64,000 nucleotides of DNA from Corynebacterium falsenii (GCA_001054945.1 JVKJ01000002.1:1-64000), one strand, 5' to 3'. Positions 17,856-27,558 are shown, counted from the first letter of the stretch. Translations and numbers: made by a program. The notes: a model not told the origin generated them from the sequence alone.

Positions 17856-18542
17856 TTAACTCTCTTCGCCTTGCTGTTCAAGGGGATCAGAGATGATGAC
17901 CAAGGCGTTGCGCAAAATGCGGTCGCCCAGCCGGTAGCCGCGGCGGAGCACCGTGCCAATGACCTTGACGTCGCCGGTGGAAGAATCCTGCACGGCTTCG
18001 TGCAGGGCGGGGTCGAACTCTTCGCCCTCCGCGCCGAAGCTTTCCGTCTTCGTTCCAGCCACGGCAGAGCGGAGTTTGTCGGCCACAGCCTTCAAGCCGC
18101 CGGTCAGGTCACCGTGCTGCTCTGCGAGCTCCAAATCATCGAGGATTGGAAGCAGCTGAGAGACGATTTCCGCCTTGGCGCCACCGATCACGGCCCCACG
18201 GTCGCGCTCGACGCGGCGCCGGAAGTTAGCGTATTCCGCGCTCACGCGCTTGAGGTCGTCGGTGCGCTCTTCGAGCTGAGCGGCCAGGGAGCTCTCCTCA
18301 GCAGCCTGGGCCGCTTCGGAGTTCTCTTCAGGAGTCCCGGTCTCGTGCACCTCGTCAGCTGCGGCGTCAGCGGCTGCCGCGTTTGCGGCGCTCGCATCGC
18401 CGGACAGTGCATCGTCCACAGCAGCATCGGCGTCCGGATCGACGGACGTGTCAGCGGCGGCGTCCACGTCCGCGGCCCGGGTATCTTCCTCATCGGTCTG
18501 GGAAGGGTCACCGGGGTTTACGGTCCAGTCGCTATCAGCCAT
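17856..18542 (-). CDS. grpE: GrpE nucleotide exchange factor
   Basis: A 228-residue ADP/ATP exchange factor for DnaK. The first 85 residues are an acidic Ala/Asp-rich disordered region ([25 protein letters not shown]), then the long dimerisation helix ([26 protein letters not shown]) and the C-terminal beta wing ([38 protein letters not shown], the family signature). Its ATG overlaps the dnaK stop (TAATG), so translation is coupled. The downstream neighbour is a terminator rather than dnaJ, unlike the usual actinobacterial operon. Confidence 0.96.
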   Translation of the reverse strand: MADSDWTVNPGDPSQTDEEDTRAADVDAAADTSVDPDADAAVDDALSGDASAANAAAADAAADEVHETGTPEENSEAAQAAEESSLAAQLEERTDDLKRVSAEYANFRRRVERDRGAVIGGAKAEIVSQLLPILDDLELAEQHGDLTGGLKAVADKLRSAVAGTKTESFGAEGEEFDPALHEAVQDSSTGDVKVIGTVLRRGYRLGDRILRNALVIISDPLEQQGEES

Positions 18543-20389
18543 TACTTCTTATCATCCTCTTCGTCAACGACCTCGGCATCGACCACGTTGTCATCAGCCT
18601 TGCCGGATGCGCCCTCGGCATCTCCGGACTGGCCTTCCTTGGCAGCCTCTGCCTCGTAGATTGCCTTGCCCATTTCCTGGGACTCGGAGGAGAGCTTCTC
18701 CACCGCGTCCTTGATGGCCTCGATGTCGTCGCCCTTCAGGGCCTCGTCCACAGCCTTGGCTGCGTCTTCGACCTTGTTCTGCAGATCCTCGGAGACCTTC
18801 TCCTTGTTCTCTTCCACGAAGGAACGGGTCTGGTAGACCATGGACTCTGCGGAGTTGCGGACTTCCTGCTCCTCGCGGCGCTTCTTGTCTTCTTCCGCGT
18901 GAGCCTCGGCATCCTTGACCATCTGATCGATCTCGTCCTGGGACAGGCCAGAACCATCCTGGATCTTGATGGTGTTTTCCTTGCCGGTGCCCTTATCCTT
19001 CGCCGTCACGTGAACGATGCCGTTCGCGTCGATGTCGAAGGTGACCTCGATCTGAGGGGTGCCGCGCTGTGCCGGAGCGATGCCGCCCAGCTCGAAGGAG
19101 CCCAGCAACTTGTTGTGCTGCGCCATCTCACGCTCGCCCTGGAAGACCTGGATCTGCACGGAGGGCTGGTTATCCTCTGCCGTGGTGAAGGTCTCGGAGC
19201 GCTTGGTGGGGATGGTGGTGTTGCGCTCGATGAGCTTGGTCATCACGCCGCCCTTGGTCTCAATGCCCAGGGACAGTGGAGTGACGTCCAGCAGCAGCAC
19301 GTCCTTCACCTCGCCGCGCAGCACGCCCGCCTGGAGTGCAGCGCCAACAGCGACGACCTCGTCCGGGTTCACGCCCTTGTTCGGCTTCTTGCCGTTGGTG
19401 AGCTCCTCGACCAAGTTGGACACGGCCGGCATACGGGTGGAACCGCCGACCAGGACCACGTGCTCGATGTCGTTGACGGATACGTCAGCATCCTTGAGCA
19501 CTGCCTCGAAAGGCTTCTTGGTGCGGTCGAGCAGGTCCTTGGTGATGCGCTCGAACTCGGTGCGGGACAGCGTCTCGTCCAGGAACAGTGGGTTCTTGTC
19601 CGAGTCGATGGAGATGTACGGCAGATTGATGGATGCCTGCTGGGAGGAAGACAACTCGATCTTGGCCTTCTCCGCAGCCTCGCGAAGGCGGGACATGGCC
19701 TGCTTGTCCTTGGACAGGTCCACGCCGGAGGAAGCCTTGAACTTCTCCAGCAGCCAGTCGACGATGCGCTGATCCCAGTCGTCGCCACCCAGCTGGTTGT
19801 CACCGGAGGTTGCCCGAACCTCGACCACACCGTCGCCGATCTCCAGAAGGGAGACGTCGAAGGTGCCGCCACCGAGGTCGAAGACCAGAATGGTCTGTTC
19901 CTTGTCGCCCTTCTCCAGGCCGTAAGCCAGCGCTGCCGCGGTGGGCTCGTTCACAATGCGCAGGACGTTCAGACCCGCAATCTGGCCAGCGTCCTTAGTG
20001 GCCTGACGCTGAGCGTCATTGAAGTAAGCGGGGACGGTAATCACCGCGTCGGTGACGTCCTCACCCAAGTACTCCTCTGCATCGCGCTTCAGCTTCTGCA
20101 GCGTGCGTGCGGAGATCTCCTGGGCGGTGTACTTCTTGCCGTCGATCTCAATGTTCCAGCTGTCATCGCCGATGTGGCGCTTGACGGAGCGAATGGTGCG
20201 GTCGACGTTGGTCACGCCTTGGTTCTTGGCGGACTGGCCGACCAAGACCTCGCCGGACTTGGCGAATGCCACAACCGATGGGGTGGTACGAGACCCCTCG
20301 GAGTTCGCGATAACGGTGGCCTCGCCACCCTCCAGCACAGAAACCACAGAGTTGGTGGTTCCCAAGTCAATTCCTACTGCGCGTCCCAT
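18542..20389 (-). CDS. dnaK: DnaK chaperone (Hsp70)
   Basis: A 615-residue Hsp70. The N-terminal ATPase domain shows [10 protein letters not shown], the phosphate-2 motif [15 protein letters not shown] and [13 protein letters not shown]. The substrate-binding domain follows the [30 protein letters not shown] segment, then a helical lid and an acidic tail ending [13 protein letters not shown]. Start ATG is preceded by AAAGGAGG at 9 nt. A sigma70-like promoter and a HAIR operator lie upstream. Besides folding, DnaK is the known HspR corepressor in related species. Length is typical. Confidence 0.98.
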   Translation of the reverse strand: MGRAVGIDLGTTNSVVSVLEGGEATVIANSEGSRTTPSVVAFAKSGEVLVGQSAKNQGVTNVDRTIRSVKRHIGDDSWNIEIDGKKYTAQEISARTLQKLKRDAEEYLGEDVTDAVITVPAYFNDAQRQATKDAGQIAGLNVLRIVNEPTAAALAYGLEKGDKEQTILVFDLGGGTFDVSLLEIGDGVVEVRATSGDNQLGGDDWDQRIVDWLLEKFKASSGVDLSKDKQAMSRLREAAEKAKIELSSSQQASINLPYISIDSDKNPLFLDETLSRTEFERITKDLLDRTKKPFEAVLKDADVSVNDIEHVVLVGGSTRMPAVSNLVEELTNGKKPNKGVNPDEVVAVGAALQAGVLRGEVKDVLLLDVTPLSLGIETKGGVMTKLIERNTTIPTKRSETFTTAEDNQPSVQIQVFQGEREMAQHNKLLGSFELGGIAPAQRGTPQIEVTFDIDANGIVHVTAKDKGTGKENTIKIQDGSGLSQDEIDQMVKDAEAHAEEDKKRREEQEVRNSAESMVYQTRSFVEENKEKVSEDLQNKVEDAAKAVDEALKGDDIEAIKDAVEKLSSESQEMGKAIYEAEAAKEGQSGDAEGASGKADDNVVDAEVVDEEDDKK

Positions 20390-20468
20390 CTGTGGGTTCC
20401 TCCTTTGTCGTAGTGCGTTTATTGACCATCTTCAGAGTTGCGTGACCTCGACGCAGCTTCCATGGACA

Positions 20469-20496
20469 AGTATCCGCAAATCCTTTGCCATGTCAA
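20469..20496 (-). promoter_or_regulatory. sigma70-type promoter of dnaK-grpE
   Basis: TTGACA (20491-20496), a 16-nt spacer and GATACT (20469-20474) on the minus strand, about 80 bases before the dnaK ATG. The HAIR operator lies just upstream of the -35 element. Confidence 0.7.
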
Positions 20497-20502
20497 GCCA
20501 AC

Positions 20503-20521
20503 CTGAGTGTTAGTCACTCAA
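20503..20521 (-). promoter_or_regulatory. HAIR operator upstream of dnaK
   Basis: CTGAGT-N7-ACTCAA, one mismatch from the perfect inverted repeat, adjoining the -35 box of the dnaK promoter. Confidence 0.8.
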
Positions 20522-20644
20522 CCCATCGACATCCTCTACAACTGCGCGCGCCCTAAACTTGTTCCCGTTTGACTCAACTTTGTGGAAAATTTTTTAAATC
20601 CCCAGTTCAAACGCCGGGCGACTCGTCGCGAATCCCCGATTAGA

Positions 20645-20650
20645 TACCCT
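20645..20650 (+). promoter_or_regulatory. -10 hexamer TACCCT, leaderless start of the HSL-type hydrolase
   Basis: TACCCT-N6-ATG before 20657. Confidence 0.45.
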
Positions 20651-20656
20651 GTTCGC

Positions 20657-21652
20657 ATGAGTCTGTCCATGCGTTTCGCCGCACTCAGCGCCTCCTACTC
20701 TGCTCGGAGAGCTCAGAAAAATTCTGGCAGTGCCGGTGCTGTCCCCCACACCAATCCCGAGCCGCCACACACACTGCGCCAGCACAATGCCGTCTCCATC
20801 CGCAACATCGGCGAGTTCCAGGTTTATTCGGTCGCTCCGATGGCTTTCGCGGACTCCACCGCTAACTCCACACAGGAGCAACCCGACCGCCGTGAGAGCC
20901 CCCAGCCAAGCCACGTCACCAATCACCTGGACGAACTCGCGCCGCAGCAAGCAGCCACACACGCATGCCTTTACCTCCACCCCGGAGGTTTCACCAACAC
21001 GATCAAGCCAAAATCCTGGCATTTCATCGACCACATCGCCGGTGCGGGAATTCGCGTGGAGATCCCCATCTACGGCCTACTTCCCACCTTCACCGCAGCC
21101 GAGGCGATCCCTTTCATCCAAGACTCTTACCGCGAACTCGTCCGCGATCACGGCACCGAAAACGTCTCCATTCTCGCTGATTCCGCCGGCGGTTCCCTCG
21201 CTCTGGGAGCCCTCACCCCCATTGTGGACGCCAACCCCTCATCGCTCATCCTCAATGCACCGTGGGTCGATATGGACCTCGCCAATCCCGCCATTCCAGA
21301 CATCGAACAGCGCGATCCCGTCCTCAACGCTGCCGCACTGCGCCGAGCTGGAGCGTTGTGGAGCGCGAGCATTGAAGGTGGCACGTCCTCGCCTGTGGTC
21401 AGCCCGATAGAGATGGCGTCCTCAACCTTGGAAACCTGGTGCGGCACGACAGTGAGAATGTACTGCGGCGACCGAGACCTTTCTCTCCCCGATGCCCGCG
21501 CGATGACGTCGACGCTGCGGAGTGCGGGTGTGGATGCGGAACTGAAGGTCGTGCCGGGAGGGATTCACATGTACCACCTGGCGAAGACGGCGGAAGGCCG
21601 GCGCGATCGCGCGGAAATGATTGAACTCATGACAGGCAAAGATCAGCGCTAG
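20657..21652 (+). CDS. alpha/beta hydrolase, hormone-sensitive-lipase-like
   Basis: A 331-residue probable carboxylesterase. Oxyanion motif HPGG (108-111; usually HGGG), nucleophile elbow ADSAGGS with Ser176, acid in CGDRDLS (Asp272 or Asp274) and catalytic His in GGIHMYH (His304 or 307). These place it in the HSL/acetyl-hydrolase family. The N-terminal 100 residues are less conserved and look partly disordered. ATG at 20657 is chosen because of the -10 hexamer six bases upstream; the frame is open from 20582 inside the dnaK promoter region. Substrate unknown. Confidence 0.82.
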   Translation: MSLSMRFAALSASYSARRAQKNSGSAGAVPHTNPEPPHTLRQHNAVSIRNIGEFQVYSVAPMAFADSTANSTQEQPDRRESPQPSHVTNHLDELAPQQAATHACLYLHPGGFTNTIKPKSWHFIDHIAGAGIRVEIPIYGLLPTFTAAEAIPFIQDSYRELVRDHGTENVSILADSAGGSLALGALTPIVDANPSSLILNAPWVDMDLANPAIPDIEQRDPVLNAAALRRAGALWSASIEGGTSSPVVSPIEMASSTLETWCGTTVRMYCGDRDLSLPDARAMTSTLRSAGVDAELKVVPGGIHMYHLAKTAEGRRDRAEMIELMTGKDQR

Positions 21653-21818
21653 CAGGTGTGACGCAGCTCATTTTCGCAACAGAAGTGTTGCTTATTTTGG
21701 CTGGTCACGAGGGGTGGAAAAACTACAAATCGCGTTCGGCTAGCTGATATTGTCCCTCAGTAAGTAATTAGTTCATAAGTACTCGGCCACCCGTGGCCGG
21801 TCACGCGAGGAGTACGCA

Positions 21819-24800
21819 ATGTTCCTGCAAGCAGCAGGGCAGGCGACGAGCAACGACATCCCGTGGGGAATCACCATCCCACTGGGAATCATCGGCGCAC
21901 TGCTTTCCATCCCCGCCTGGGTGTTCTTCATCCGAGGCGCGGTGAAGATTTACCAGACCATCAAGCTCGGCGACAAAGCTCTGAGCCGGACGGATAATCC
22001 CGCTGGGCGCCTCCTGAACCTGATCAAGGAAATCGTCGGGCACACCAAGATGGCGAAGAAGCCCGGGGTGGCGTTCGCGCACTGGTTCGTTATGGTCGGG
22101 TTCCTGCTGGGCTCACTGGTGTGGTTCGAGGCGTACATTCAGATCTTCGACCCCGAGGGCGGCTGGCCCATCTTCGGCAGCTGGGGGATCTACCACTTCA
22201 TCGACGAGCTGCTGGGGATCGGCACGGTTCTGGGCATCATCGCGCTAATCATCATCCGCCAGCGAATTTCCGATAAGGAGCGCAAGGCTCGTTTCTACGG
22301 CTCCGACATGAAGGCTGCCTACTTCGTGGAAGCGGTGGTGCTGATCGAGGGCCTGGGCATGATTTTCGTGAAGGCCTCCAAGATCGCCACCTTCGCCTCC
22401 TACGACGGTGGTCACCCCGCCACGGATTTCTTGACGATGCAGATCGCGAAGATCCTGCCGGAATCCCCGCTGTTGGTATCCATCTTCGCGCTGATCAAAT
22501 TGCTCTCCGGCATGGTGTGGCTGTTCATCGTTGGCCAGAACATCAAGTGGGGCGTGGCATGGCACCGCTTCATGGCCTTCTTCAATATCTTCCTGAAGCG
22601 CAATTCCGATGGGCGCAATGCGCTCGGAGCAGCGAAGCCGATGACGTCCGGCGGCCGCCCCCTCACCATGGAGAACGCGGATCCCGAAGAGGACAAGATC
22701 GGTGTGGGCACCATCGATGACTTCACGTGGAAGGGGTGGATGGACTTCACCTCCTGCACCGAGTGTGGCCGTTGCCAGGAGCAGTGCCCCGCCTGGAATA
22801 CTGAAAAGCCTTTGAGCCCGAAGAAGCTCATCATGGACCTGCGCAATCATGCCATCGAGTCTGCGCCGTATTTGCAGGCTGCGAAGGGTCAGCAGGCTAG
22901 CGCCATGGTCGAGGGCGGTGAAGCCGCTGCCATCGGTGGCGGTGTGGCAACCCTGGATGATTCCGAGAACGATGCGCACTCCAACCTGCCGCTGCTGCAG
23001 ATGGTGGGCGAAGGCGACATGGGTGTGATCGACCCCGATGTTCTGTGGTCCTGCACCAACTGCGGCGCCTGCGTGGAACAGTGCCCGGTGGACATCGAGC
23101 ACATCGACCACATCGTGGATATGCGCCGCTACCAGGTGCTTGTGGATTCTGAGTTTCCCACCGAACTCGGCGGCCTATTCAAGAACTTGGAAACCAAGGG
23201 CAACCCGTGGGGCCAGAACAACAACAAGCGCTCCGATTGGATCCAAAAGGCCAAGGACGATGGCATTGACGTGCCCGTGTTCGGTGAGGATATCGAAAAC
23301 TTCGACAATACCGAGTTCCTGTTCTGGGTCGGTTGCGCCGGAGTGTATGACGACAATGCAGTGAAGACCACCCGCGCCGTCGCAGATCTGCTGTACACCG
23401 CTGGCGTGAAATTCGCCGTACTCGGCGAAGGCGAGGGCTGCACGGGCGATTCCGCTCGTCGCGCAGGTAACGAGTTCTTGTTCCAGATGCTGGCAGAGCA
23501 AAACATCGAGATCCTGGACAACACCTTCGAGGGCGTTCCGCCGAAGCAGCGCAAGATCGTGGTTACCTGTGCTCACTGCTTCAACTCCCTGCGGAACGAG
23601 TACCCAGAGATGGGCGGCCACTACGAAGTCGTTCACCACACCCAGCTTTTGAATAAGTTGGTCCGCGAGGGCCGGCTTGAACCCGTCACCTCCCCCGCTG
23701 GCGGTCGCTCTGTGACCTACCACGACCCCTGCTTCCTGGGCCGCCACAACAAGGTCTTCGAGGCTCCGCGCGAGCTGATCGGCGCCTCCGGCGCGAACCT
23801 CATCGAGATGGATCGCAATCGAGATACTGGCTTCTGCTGTGGTGCCGGTGGCGCCCGGATGTGGATGGAAGAGCAGATCGGTTCTCGCATCAACTTGAAC
23901 CGCACCGATGAGGCGCTCGCCACGGGTTCGGACGCCATAGCTATCGGTTGCCCGTTCTGTAAGACCATGCTCACCGACGGGGTGAATAACCGGCAGGCGG
24001 ACATTGATAAGAAGTCCGATCGCACCCCGGTGCTGGATATCGCCCAGATGTTCCGTGAATCCGTGATGGTCGATGGCGAGTTGCCTGCGGCAAAGACACC
24101 TGAGTTTATGGAAGCTCCCGAGCGTGGTTGGGTCGACGAGGAAAAGATCGCCCGTGAGGAGGCTCAGCGCAAGGCTGAAGAAGAAGAGAAGCGGAAGGCT
24201 GAGGAGGAGAAGAAGCGCAAGAAGGCTGAAGCAGAAGCCAAGAAGAAGGAAGCTGCTGCTGAGCCTCAGAACGGCAATGCTCCTGCAGCCCCCGGTGCCC
24301 CATCTGCTCCGGCAGCACCTTCTGCTCCCGGCGCTCCAAGCGCACCGGCGGCACCGGGCGCACAACAAGGCGGCGCCCCAGAAGCGCCGGGCGCACAACA
24401 AGGCGGCGCTCCAGCAGCGCCGGGCGCACCATCTGCACCCGGTGCGCCAGCCGCTCCGGGCGCACCTAAGCCACCGGCTGCACCTCAAGCTGGGGCTCCC
24501 GCTGCACCGGGCGCTCCATCTGCACCAGGTGCGCCAGCCGCTCCGGGTGCTCCAAGCAAACCCCAAAGCGGGGCACCGGCAGCGCCGGGTGCTCCCAAGC
24601 CACCGGCAGCGCCTCAAGCTGGGGCTCCCGCTGCACCGGGCGCTCCTGCTGCACCAGGTGCCCCTGCTGCCCCCGGCGCGCCAAACGCTTCTGAGCCACC
24701 AAAGGCAACTGAATCCCCAGCTGCCAACGAATCGACTGTGAAGGAAGAAGATGGGAAGCTGAAGCTCTCATCTTCCGCTCCCGGCGCACCTGGTGCTCCT

Positions 24801-25313
24801 TCGGCGCCTGGCGCTCCCTCGGCTCCGAGTGCACCGGCGGCACCAAACGCGGCAGCAGCGCCAAGTACTCCAGCAACCTCCGCGGAACCATCAGCTCCGT
24901 CTGCACCCTCTGCTCCAGTTGAGCAGGATGCGCAGGAGGCTACAGAACAGGCACCCGAGAAGCAGGCACCAAAGAGCCAAGCCAAGGAGGAGGGCGGAGT
25001 ACTGAAGCTTTCGTCCTCTGCTCCCGGTGCACCAGGCGCACCTACGGCACCCAGCGCACCTTCGGCTCCGAGCGCTGCAGCAACACCAAGCGCTCCAGCT
25101 GCACCCTCCGCGCCAAGCGCTCCAAGTGAAGCTAGCGCTCCTAAGCCTCCGAGTGCCACCGCGCCAGATTCCAACGCTGCGGCAGAAGAGGAGGACGCTC
25201 CCGAGAAGGACGTTGAGGATTCTGAGGAGTCTACGACTAAGGATGGCGTCCTGAAACTTACGCGCAACACCCCAGGCGCACCGGGAGCGCCTGGAGCCCC
25301 CGGCACCAACTAA
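21819..25313 (+). CDS. etfD: EtfD-like membrane Fe-S oxidoreductase with long Pro-Ala-Gly tail
   Basis: A 1164-residue protein whose core matches the actinobacterial EtfD / Rv0338c type, which passes electrons from ETF to the membrane quinone pool. The N-terminal 250 residues hold about six TM helices. Two 4Fe-4S motifs follow: CTECGRCQEQCP and CTNCGACVEQCP. Two CCG (heterodisulfide-reductase D) domains carry CAHCFNSLRNEYP and CCGAGGARMW. A charged helical linker (KAEEEEKRKAEEEKKRKKAEAEAKKKE) then leads into about 340 residues of APGAPxAP repeats to the C-terminus, far beyond the core length. GAGGAG lies 6 nt before the ATG. The neighbour alaT is conserved with mycobacteria. Confidence 0.88.
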   Translation: MFLQAAGQATSNDIPWGITIPLGIIGALLSIPAWVFFIRGAVKIYQTIKLGDKALSRTDNPAGRLLNLIKEIVGHTKMAKKPGVAFAHWFVMVGFLLGSLVWFEAYIQIFDPEGGWPIFGSWGIYHFIDELLGIGTVLGIIALIIIRQRISDKERKARFYGSDMKAAYFVEAVVLIEGLGMIFVKASKIATFASYDGGHPATDFLTMQIAKILPESPLLVSIFALIKLLSGMVWLFIVGQNIKWGVAWHRFMAFFNIFLKRNSDGRNALGAAKPMTSGGRPLTMENADPEEDKIGVGTIDDFTWKGWMDFTSCTECGRCQEQCPAWNTEKPLSPKKLIMDLRNHAIESAPYLQAAKGQQASAMVEGGEAAAIGGGVATLDDSENDAHSNLPLLQMVGEGDMGVIDPDVLWSCTNCGACVEQCPVDIEHIDHIVDMRRYQVLVDSEFPTELGGLFKNLETKGNPWGQNNNKRSDWIQKAKDDGIDVPVFGEDIENFDNTEFLFWVGCAGVYDDNAVKTTRAVADLLYTAGVKFAVLGEGEGCTGDSARRAGNEFLFQMLAEQNIEILDNTFEGVPPKQRKIVVTCAHCFNSLRNEYPEMGGHYEVVHHTQLLNKLVREGRLEPVTSPAGGRSVTYHDPCFLGRHNKVFEAPRELIGASGANLIEMDRNRDTGFCCGAGGARMWMEEQIGSRINLNRTDEALATGSDAIAIGCPFCKTMLTDGVNNRQADIDKKSDRTPVLDIAQMFRESVMVDGELPAAKTPEFMEAPERGWVDEEKIAREEAQRKAEEEEKRKAEEEKKRKKAEAEAKKKEAAAEPQNGNAPAAPGAPSAPAAPSAPGAPSAPAAPGAQQGGAPEAPGAQQGGAPAAPGAPSAPGAPAAPGAPKPPAAPQAGAPAAPGAPSAPGAPAAPGAPSKPQSGAPAAPGAPKPPAAPQAGAPAAPGAPAAPGAPAAPGAPNASEPPKATESPAANESTVKEEDGKLKLSSSAPGAPGAPSAPGAPSAPSAPAAPNAAAAPSTPATSAEPSAPSAPSAPVEQDAQEATEQAPEKQAPKSQAKEEGGVLKLSSSAPGAPGAPTAPSAPSAPSAAATPSAPAAPSAPSAPSEASAPKPPSATAPDSNAAAEEEDAPEKDVEDSEESTTKDGVLKLTRNTPGAPGAPGAPGTN
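24285..25310 (+). repeat. low-complexity Pro-Ala-Gly coding repeats in the etfD tail
   Basis: Degenerate 9-18 bp units encode (S/A)APGAP. Near-identical longer blocks recur, for example the two copies of GAPKPPAAPQAGAPAAPGAP. Three copies of a conserved insert reading DGxLKLSSSAPGAP (about 24750, 24995 and 25240) punctuate the tail. Confidence 0.85.
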
Positions 25314-25324
25314 TCCCCTCCCCT

Positions 25325-25356
25325 AGCACCTGTCCTTCACCGGGCAGGTGCTTTTT
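25325..25356 (+). terminator. rho-independent terminator of etfD
   Basis: An 11-bp stem (AGCACCTGTCC / GGGCAGGTGCT, one G-U pair) with a 6-nt loop, followed by TTTTT. Confidence 0.9.
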
Positions 25357-25430
25357 CGTGCTCACAACCCACCCAGGGCCCCCGCGGTTGCCCCAGCTGA
25401 AAAAAGGAGTGAACTACTATGGAGGAATCT

Positions 25431-25443
25431 GTGCTCTGAGCAC
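25431..25443. promoter_or_regulatory. 13-bp palindrome upstream of the small membrane protein gene
   Basis: GTGCTC-T-GAGCAC, 40 bases before the start at 25483. It could be an operator; no regulator is assigned. Confidence 0.35.
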
Positions 25444-25482
25444 ATTGCTCGACAATCCCTACACACTCTTAGAAGGCAGCTT

Positions 25483-26031
25483 ATGAATTCTGACGAATCC
25501 CGTAAGAAGCTGAGCTCACAACCCAAGGCTCGGCCTTCGACGAACAAGGCGACGTCCAAGAATTCACCTTCTCCGGCTAAGAAGAAGTCCACCCAGGCCC
25601 AGCCTCAAAAGAAGACAGCCCAGAACAAGGCAGCTAACGCGAAGGCTTCCGGCACGCGGACTCAGCCGAAGAAGTCCACGGCACCGAGAAAGCCAGGCAA
25701 TAAGAAACCTTCCAACGCACAGCCCGCCGTCCGTTCGACGGGAAGCACACCCGCTGCCACCAACGACTCCCACAATCCGCTGGCGTTCCTTCCCCTGTGG
25801 GGCTGGATTCTCGCGGTGGGCGCGGTCCTGGCGGTCCTGGCCGCACTGATCGCGCTGTTCATGATGAAAAATCTCGACTCGGAAGATTACTCCGGCAGTG
25901 GCTCGCCCACCTCCGTGATCACTCCGACATACCCTCCAGCCACTACCCTCCCAGGGTCGGATAGCACCGAGGACGCCGACGGCGACGGGTATCCCGACAG
26001 CTGGGGCAACGACATTCACAACCGCAACTAG
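25483..26031 (+). CDS. Lys-rich single-pass membrane protein
   Basis: A 182-residue protein. The first 95 residues are a disordered, strongly basic region rich in Lys, Ser, Pro, Thr and Gln (SPAKKKSTQAQPQKKTAQNK). One TM helix follows (WGWILAVGAVLAVLAALIALFMM), then an acidic extracytoplasmic tail (EDADGDGYPDSWGNDIHNRN) containing a DxDxDGxxD-like, possibly calcium-binding loop. The ATG at 25483 is chosen for AGAAGG upstream and because the earlier part of the open frame overlaps the etfD terminator. Function unknown. Confidence 0.72.
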   Translation: MNSDESRKKLSSQPKARPSTNKATSKNSPSPAKKKSTQAQPQKKTAQNKAANAKASGTRTQPKKSTAPRKPGNKKPSNAQPAVRSTGSTPAATNDSHNPLAFLPLWGWILAVGAVLAVLAALIALFMMKNLDSEDYSGSGSPTSVITPTYPPATTLPGSDSTEDADGDGYPDSWGNDIHNRN

Positions 26032-26133
26032 CCGGCCTCTAGCCATGAACACGCCCCGGCGGAGCGGCCGCACCCTTGGACAGATCTTCTGGTTTTAGAA
26101 ACACATCCCCCGAGAAATGGAAATATAGCTGAA

Positions 26134-27378
26134 ATGAACACCCCTAAGCGCCCCAGCGAACTCCGTTCCTTGGATCAATCCACCAAGCTACAGAATGTGC
26201 TGTACGAAATCCGTGGCCCGGTCAACACCGAAGCCGAGCGCATGGAGGCCGACGGCCACCGCGTGCTGAAGCTCAACACCGGAAACCCAGCCGTGTTCGG
26301 TTTCGAGGCACCGGACGTGATCATGCGCGACATGATCTCCGCCCTCCCCCACGCACAGGGCTACTCCACCTCCAAGGGGATTATTTCCGCTCGCCGGGCG
26401 ATCCACAGCCGCTACGAGGTCATCCCGGACTTCCCTGACTTCGATGTCGAGGACGTGTACCTGGGCAACGGTGTCTCTGAGCTCATCACGATGACCACCC
26501 AGGCTCTCCTCAACGACGGCGACGAGATCCTTATCCCCTCGCCCGATTACCCACTGTGGACGGCGTCCACCTCCCTGGCCGGTGGCAAGCCCGTCCACTA
26601 CCTGTGCGACGAAGAAGACAATTGGAACCCCTCCATCGAGGACATTAAGGCCAAGGTCACCCCGCGCACCAAAGCCATCGTCGTGATCAATCCGAATAAT
26701 CCGACCGGTGCTGTGTACCCCCGGGAGATCCTGCAGCAGATCGTGGACATCGCGCGCGAAAATTCTCTGCTGATCCTGGCCGATGAGATCTACGACAAGA
26801 TCCTCTACGACGATGCGAAGCACATCTCCATCGCCTCCATGGCTCCGGATCTGCTGTGCATCACCTACAACGGGTTGTCCAAGGCCTATCGGGTCGCTGG
26901 CTATCGCGCCGGGTGGATGGTCATTACGGGTCCGAAGGGCCATGCAAAGGGGTTCCTCGAGGGCATTGGGATCCTCGCGGGGACCAGGCTGTGCCCGAAT
27001 GTTCCCGCTCAGCACGCCATCCAGGTCGCCGTTTCCGGACGCCAATCCATTGACGATTTGGTCCTCCCCGGCGGGCGCTTGCTGGAGCAGCGCAATGTCG
27101 CCTACGAGAAGCTCAACGAGATCCCCGGAGTGAGCTGTGTGAAGCCGATGGGCGCACTCTACGCGTTCCCGAAGCTGGACCCGAATGTGCACGAGATTCA
27201 CGATGACGAGCAGCTGATGTTCGACCTGCTCCGCTCCGAGAAGATCCACCTTGTCCAAGGCACCGGGTTCAACTGGCCCACGCCGGACCACTTCCGCTTG
27301 GTGACCCTCCCGTGGGCGCGAGATTTGGCCGAGGCTATCGAGCGCCTGGGCAACTTCCTCTCCAGCTATCGGCAATAG
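26134..27378 (+). CDS. alaT: alanine aminotransferase AlaT (PLP-dependent, class I)
   Basis: A 414-residue fold-type I aminotransferase. The PLP lysine is K250 in YNGLSKAYRVAGYRAGW; NPNNPTGAVYP and ADEIYDKILYDD (PLP-ring Asp) are in place. The N-terminal RGPVNTEAERMEADGHRVLKLNTGNPAVFGF is typical of AlaT-type enzymes that convert pyruvate and glutamate to alanine and 2-oxoglutarate. It lies next to etfD as in mycobacteria (Rv0337c-Rv0338c). No strong ribosome-binding site is seen before the ATG. Confidence 0.92.
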   Translation: MNTPKRPSELRSLDQSTKLQNVLYEIRGPVNTEAERMEADGHRVLKLNTGNPAVFGFEAPDVIMRDMISALPHAQGYSTSKGIISARRAIHSRYEVIPDFPDFDVEDVYLGNGVSELITMTTQALLNDGDEILIPSPDYPLWTASTSLAGGKPVHYLCDEEDNWNPSIEDIKAKVTPRTKAIVVINPNNPTGAVYPREILQQIVDIARENSLLILADEIYDKILYDDAKHISIASMAPDLLCITYNGLSKAYRVAGYRAGWMVITGPKGHAKGFLEGIGILAGTRLCPNVPAQHAIQVAVSGRQSIDDLVLPGGRLLEQRNVAYEKLNEIPGVSCVKPMGALYAFPKLDPNVHEIHDDEQLMFDLLRSEKIHLVQGTGFNWPTPDHFRLVTLPWARDLAEAIERLGNFLSSYRQ

Positions 27379-27558
27379 TATTTCTTAGAGGAATGTGATG
27401 AAATGGACGATGTCCAACTCACTTTTTAAGCATGTGCTCAGTTGGTTGGAGAGCATAATCCCTGCGGTGTGACGCCGTCTCTGGCTTCTCGCTGTCTTTC
27501 CGGCAGTGGGAGCCTCGGGGAGACTGGCTCGGAATCACTACGACGAAAGCGCCCCACC

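Noticed and set aside
18383..20413. A 676-codon plus-strand open frame opposite dnaK
   Set aside because: It is the antisense shadow of dnaK, whose protein is unmistakable; the plus-strand translation has Leu/Val/Gly-His-rich nonsense with no domain.
23175..25309. Long minus-strand open frames opposite etfD
   Set aside because: They mirror the GC-rich Pro-Ala-Gly repeats and the Fe-S core of etfD; translations are Arg/Cys/Trp- or Gly/Ala-rich without motifs.
24285..25310. Repeated DNA in etfD considered as a CRISPR-like array
   Set aside because: The units are in-frame coding repeats of variable 9-18 bp without unique spacers.
26188..27375. A 395-codon minus-strand frame opposite alaT
   Set aside because: A full-length shadow; alaT has all PLP-enzyme motifs in the other strand.
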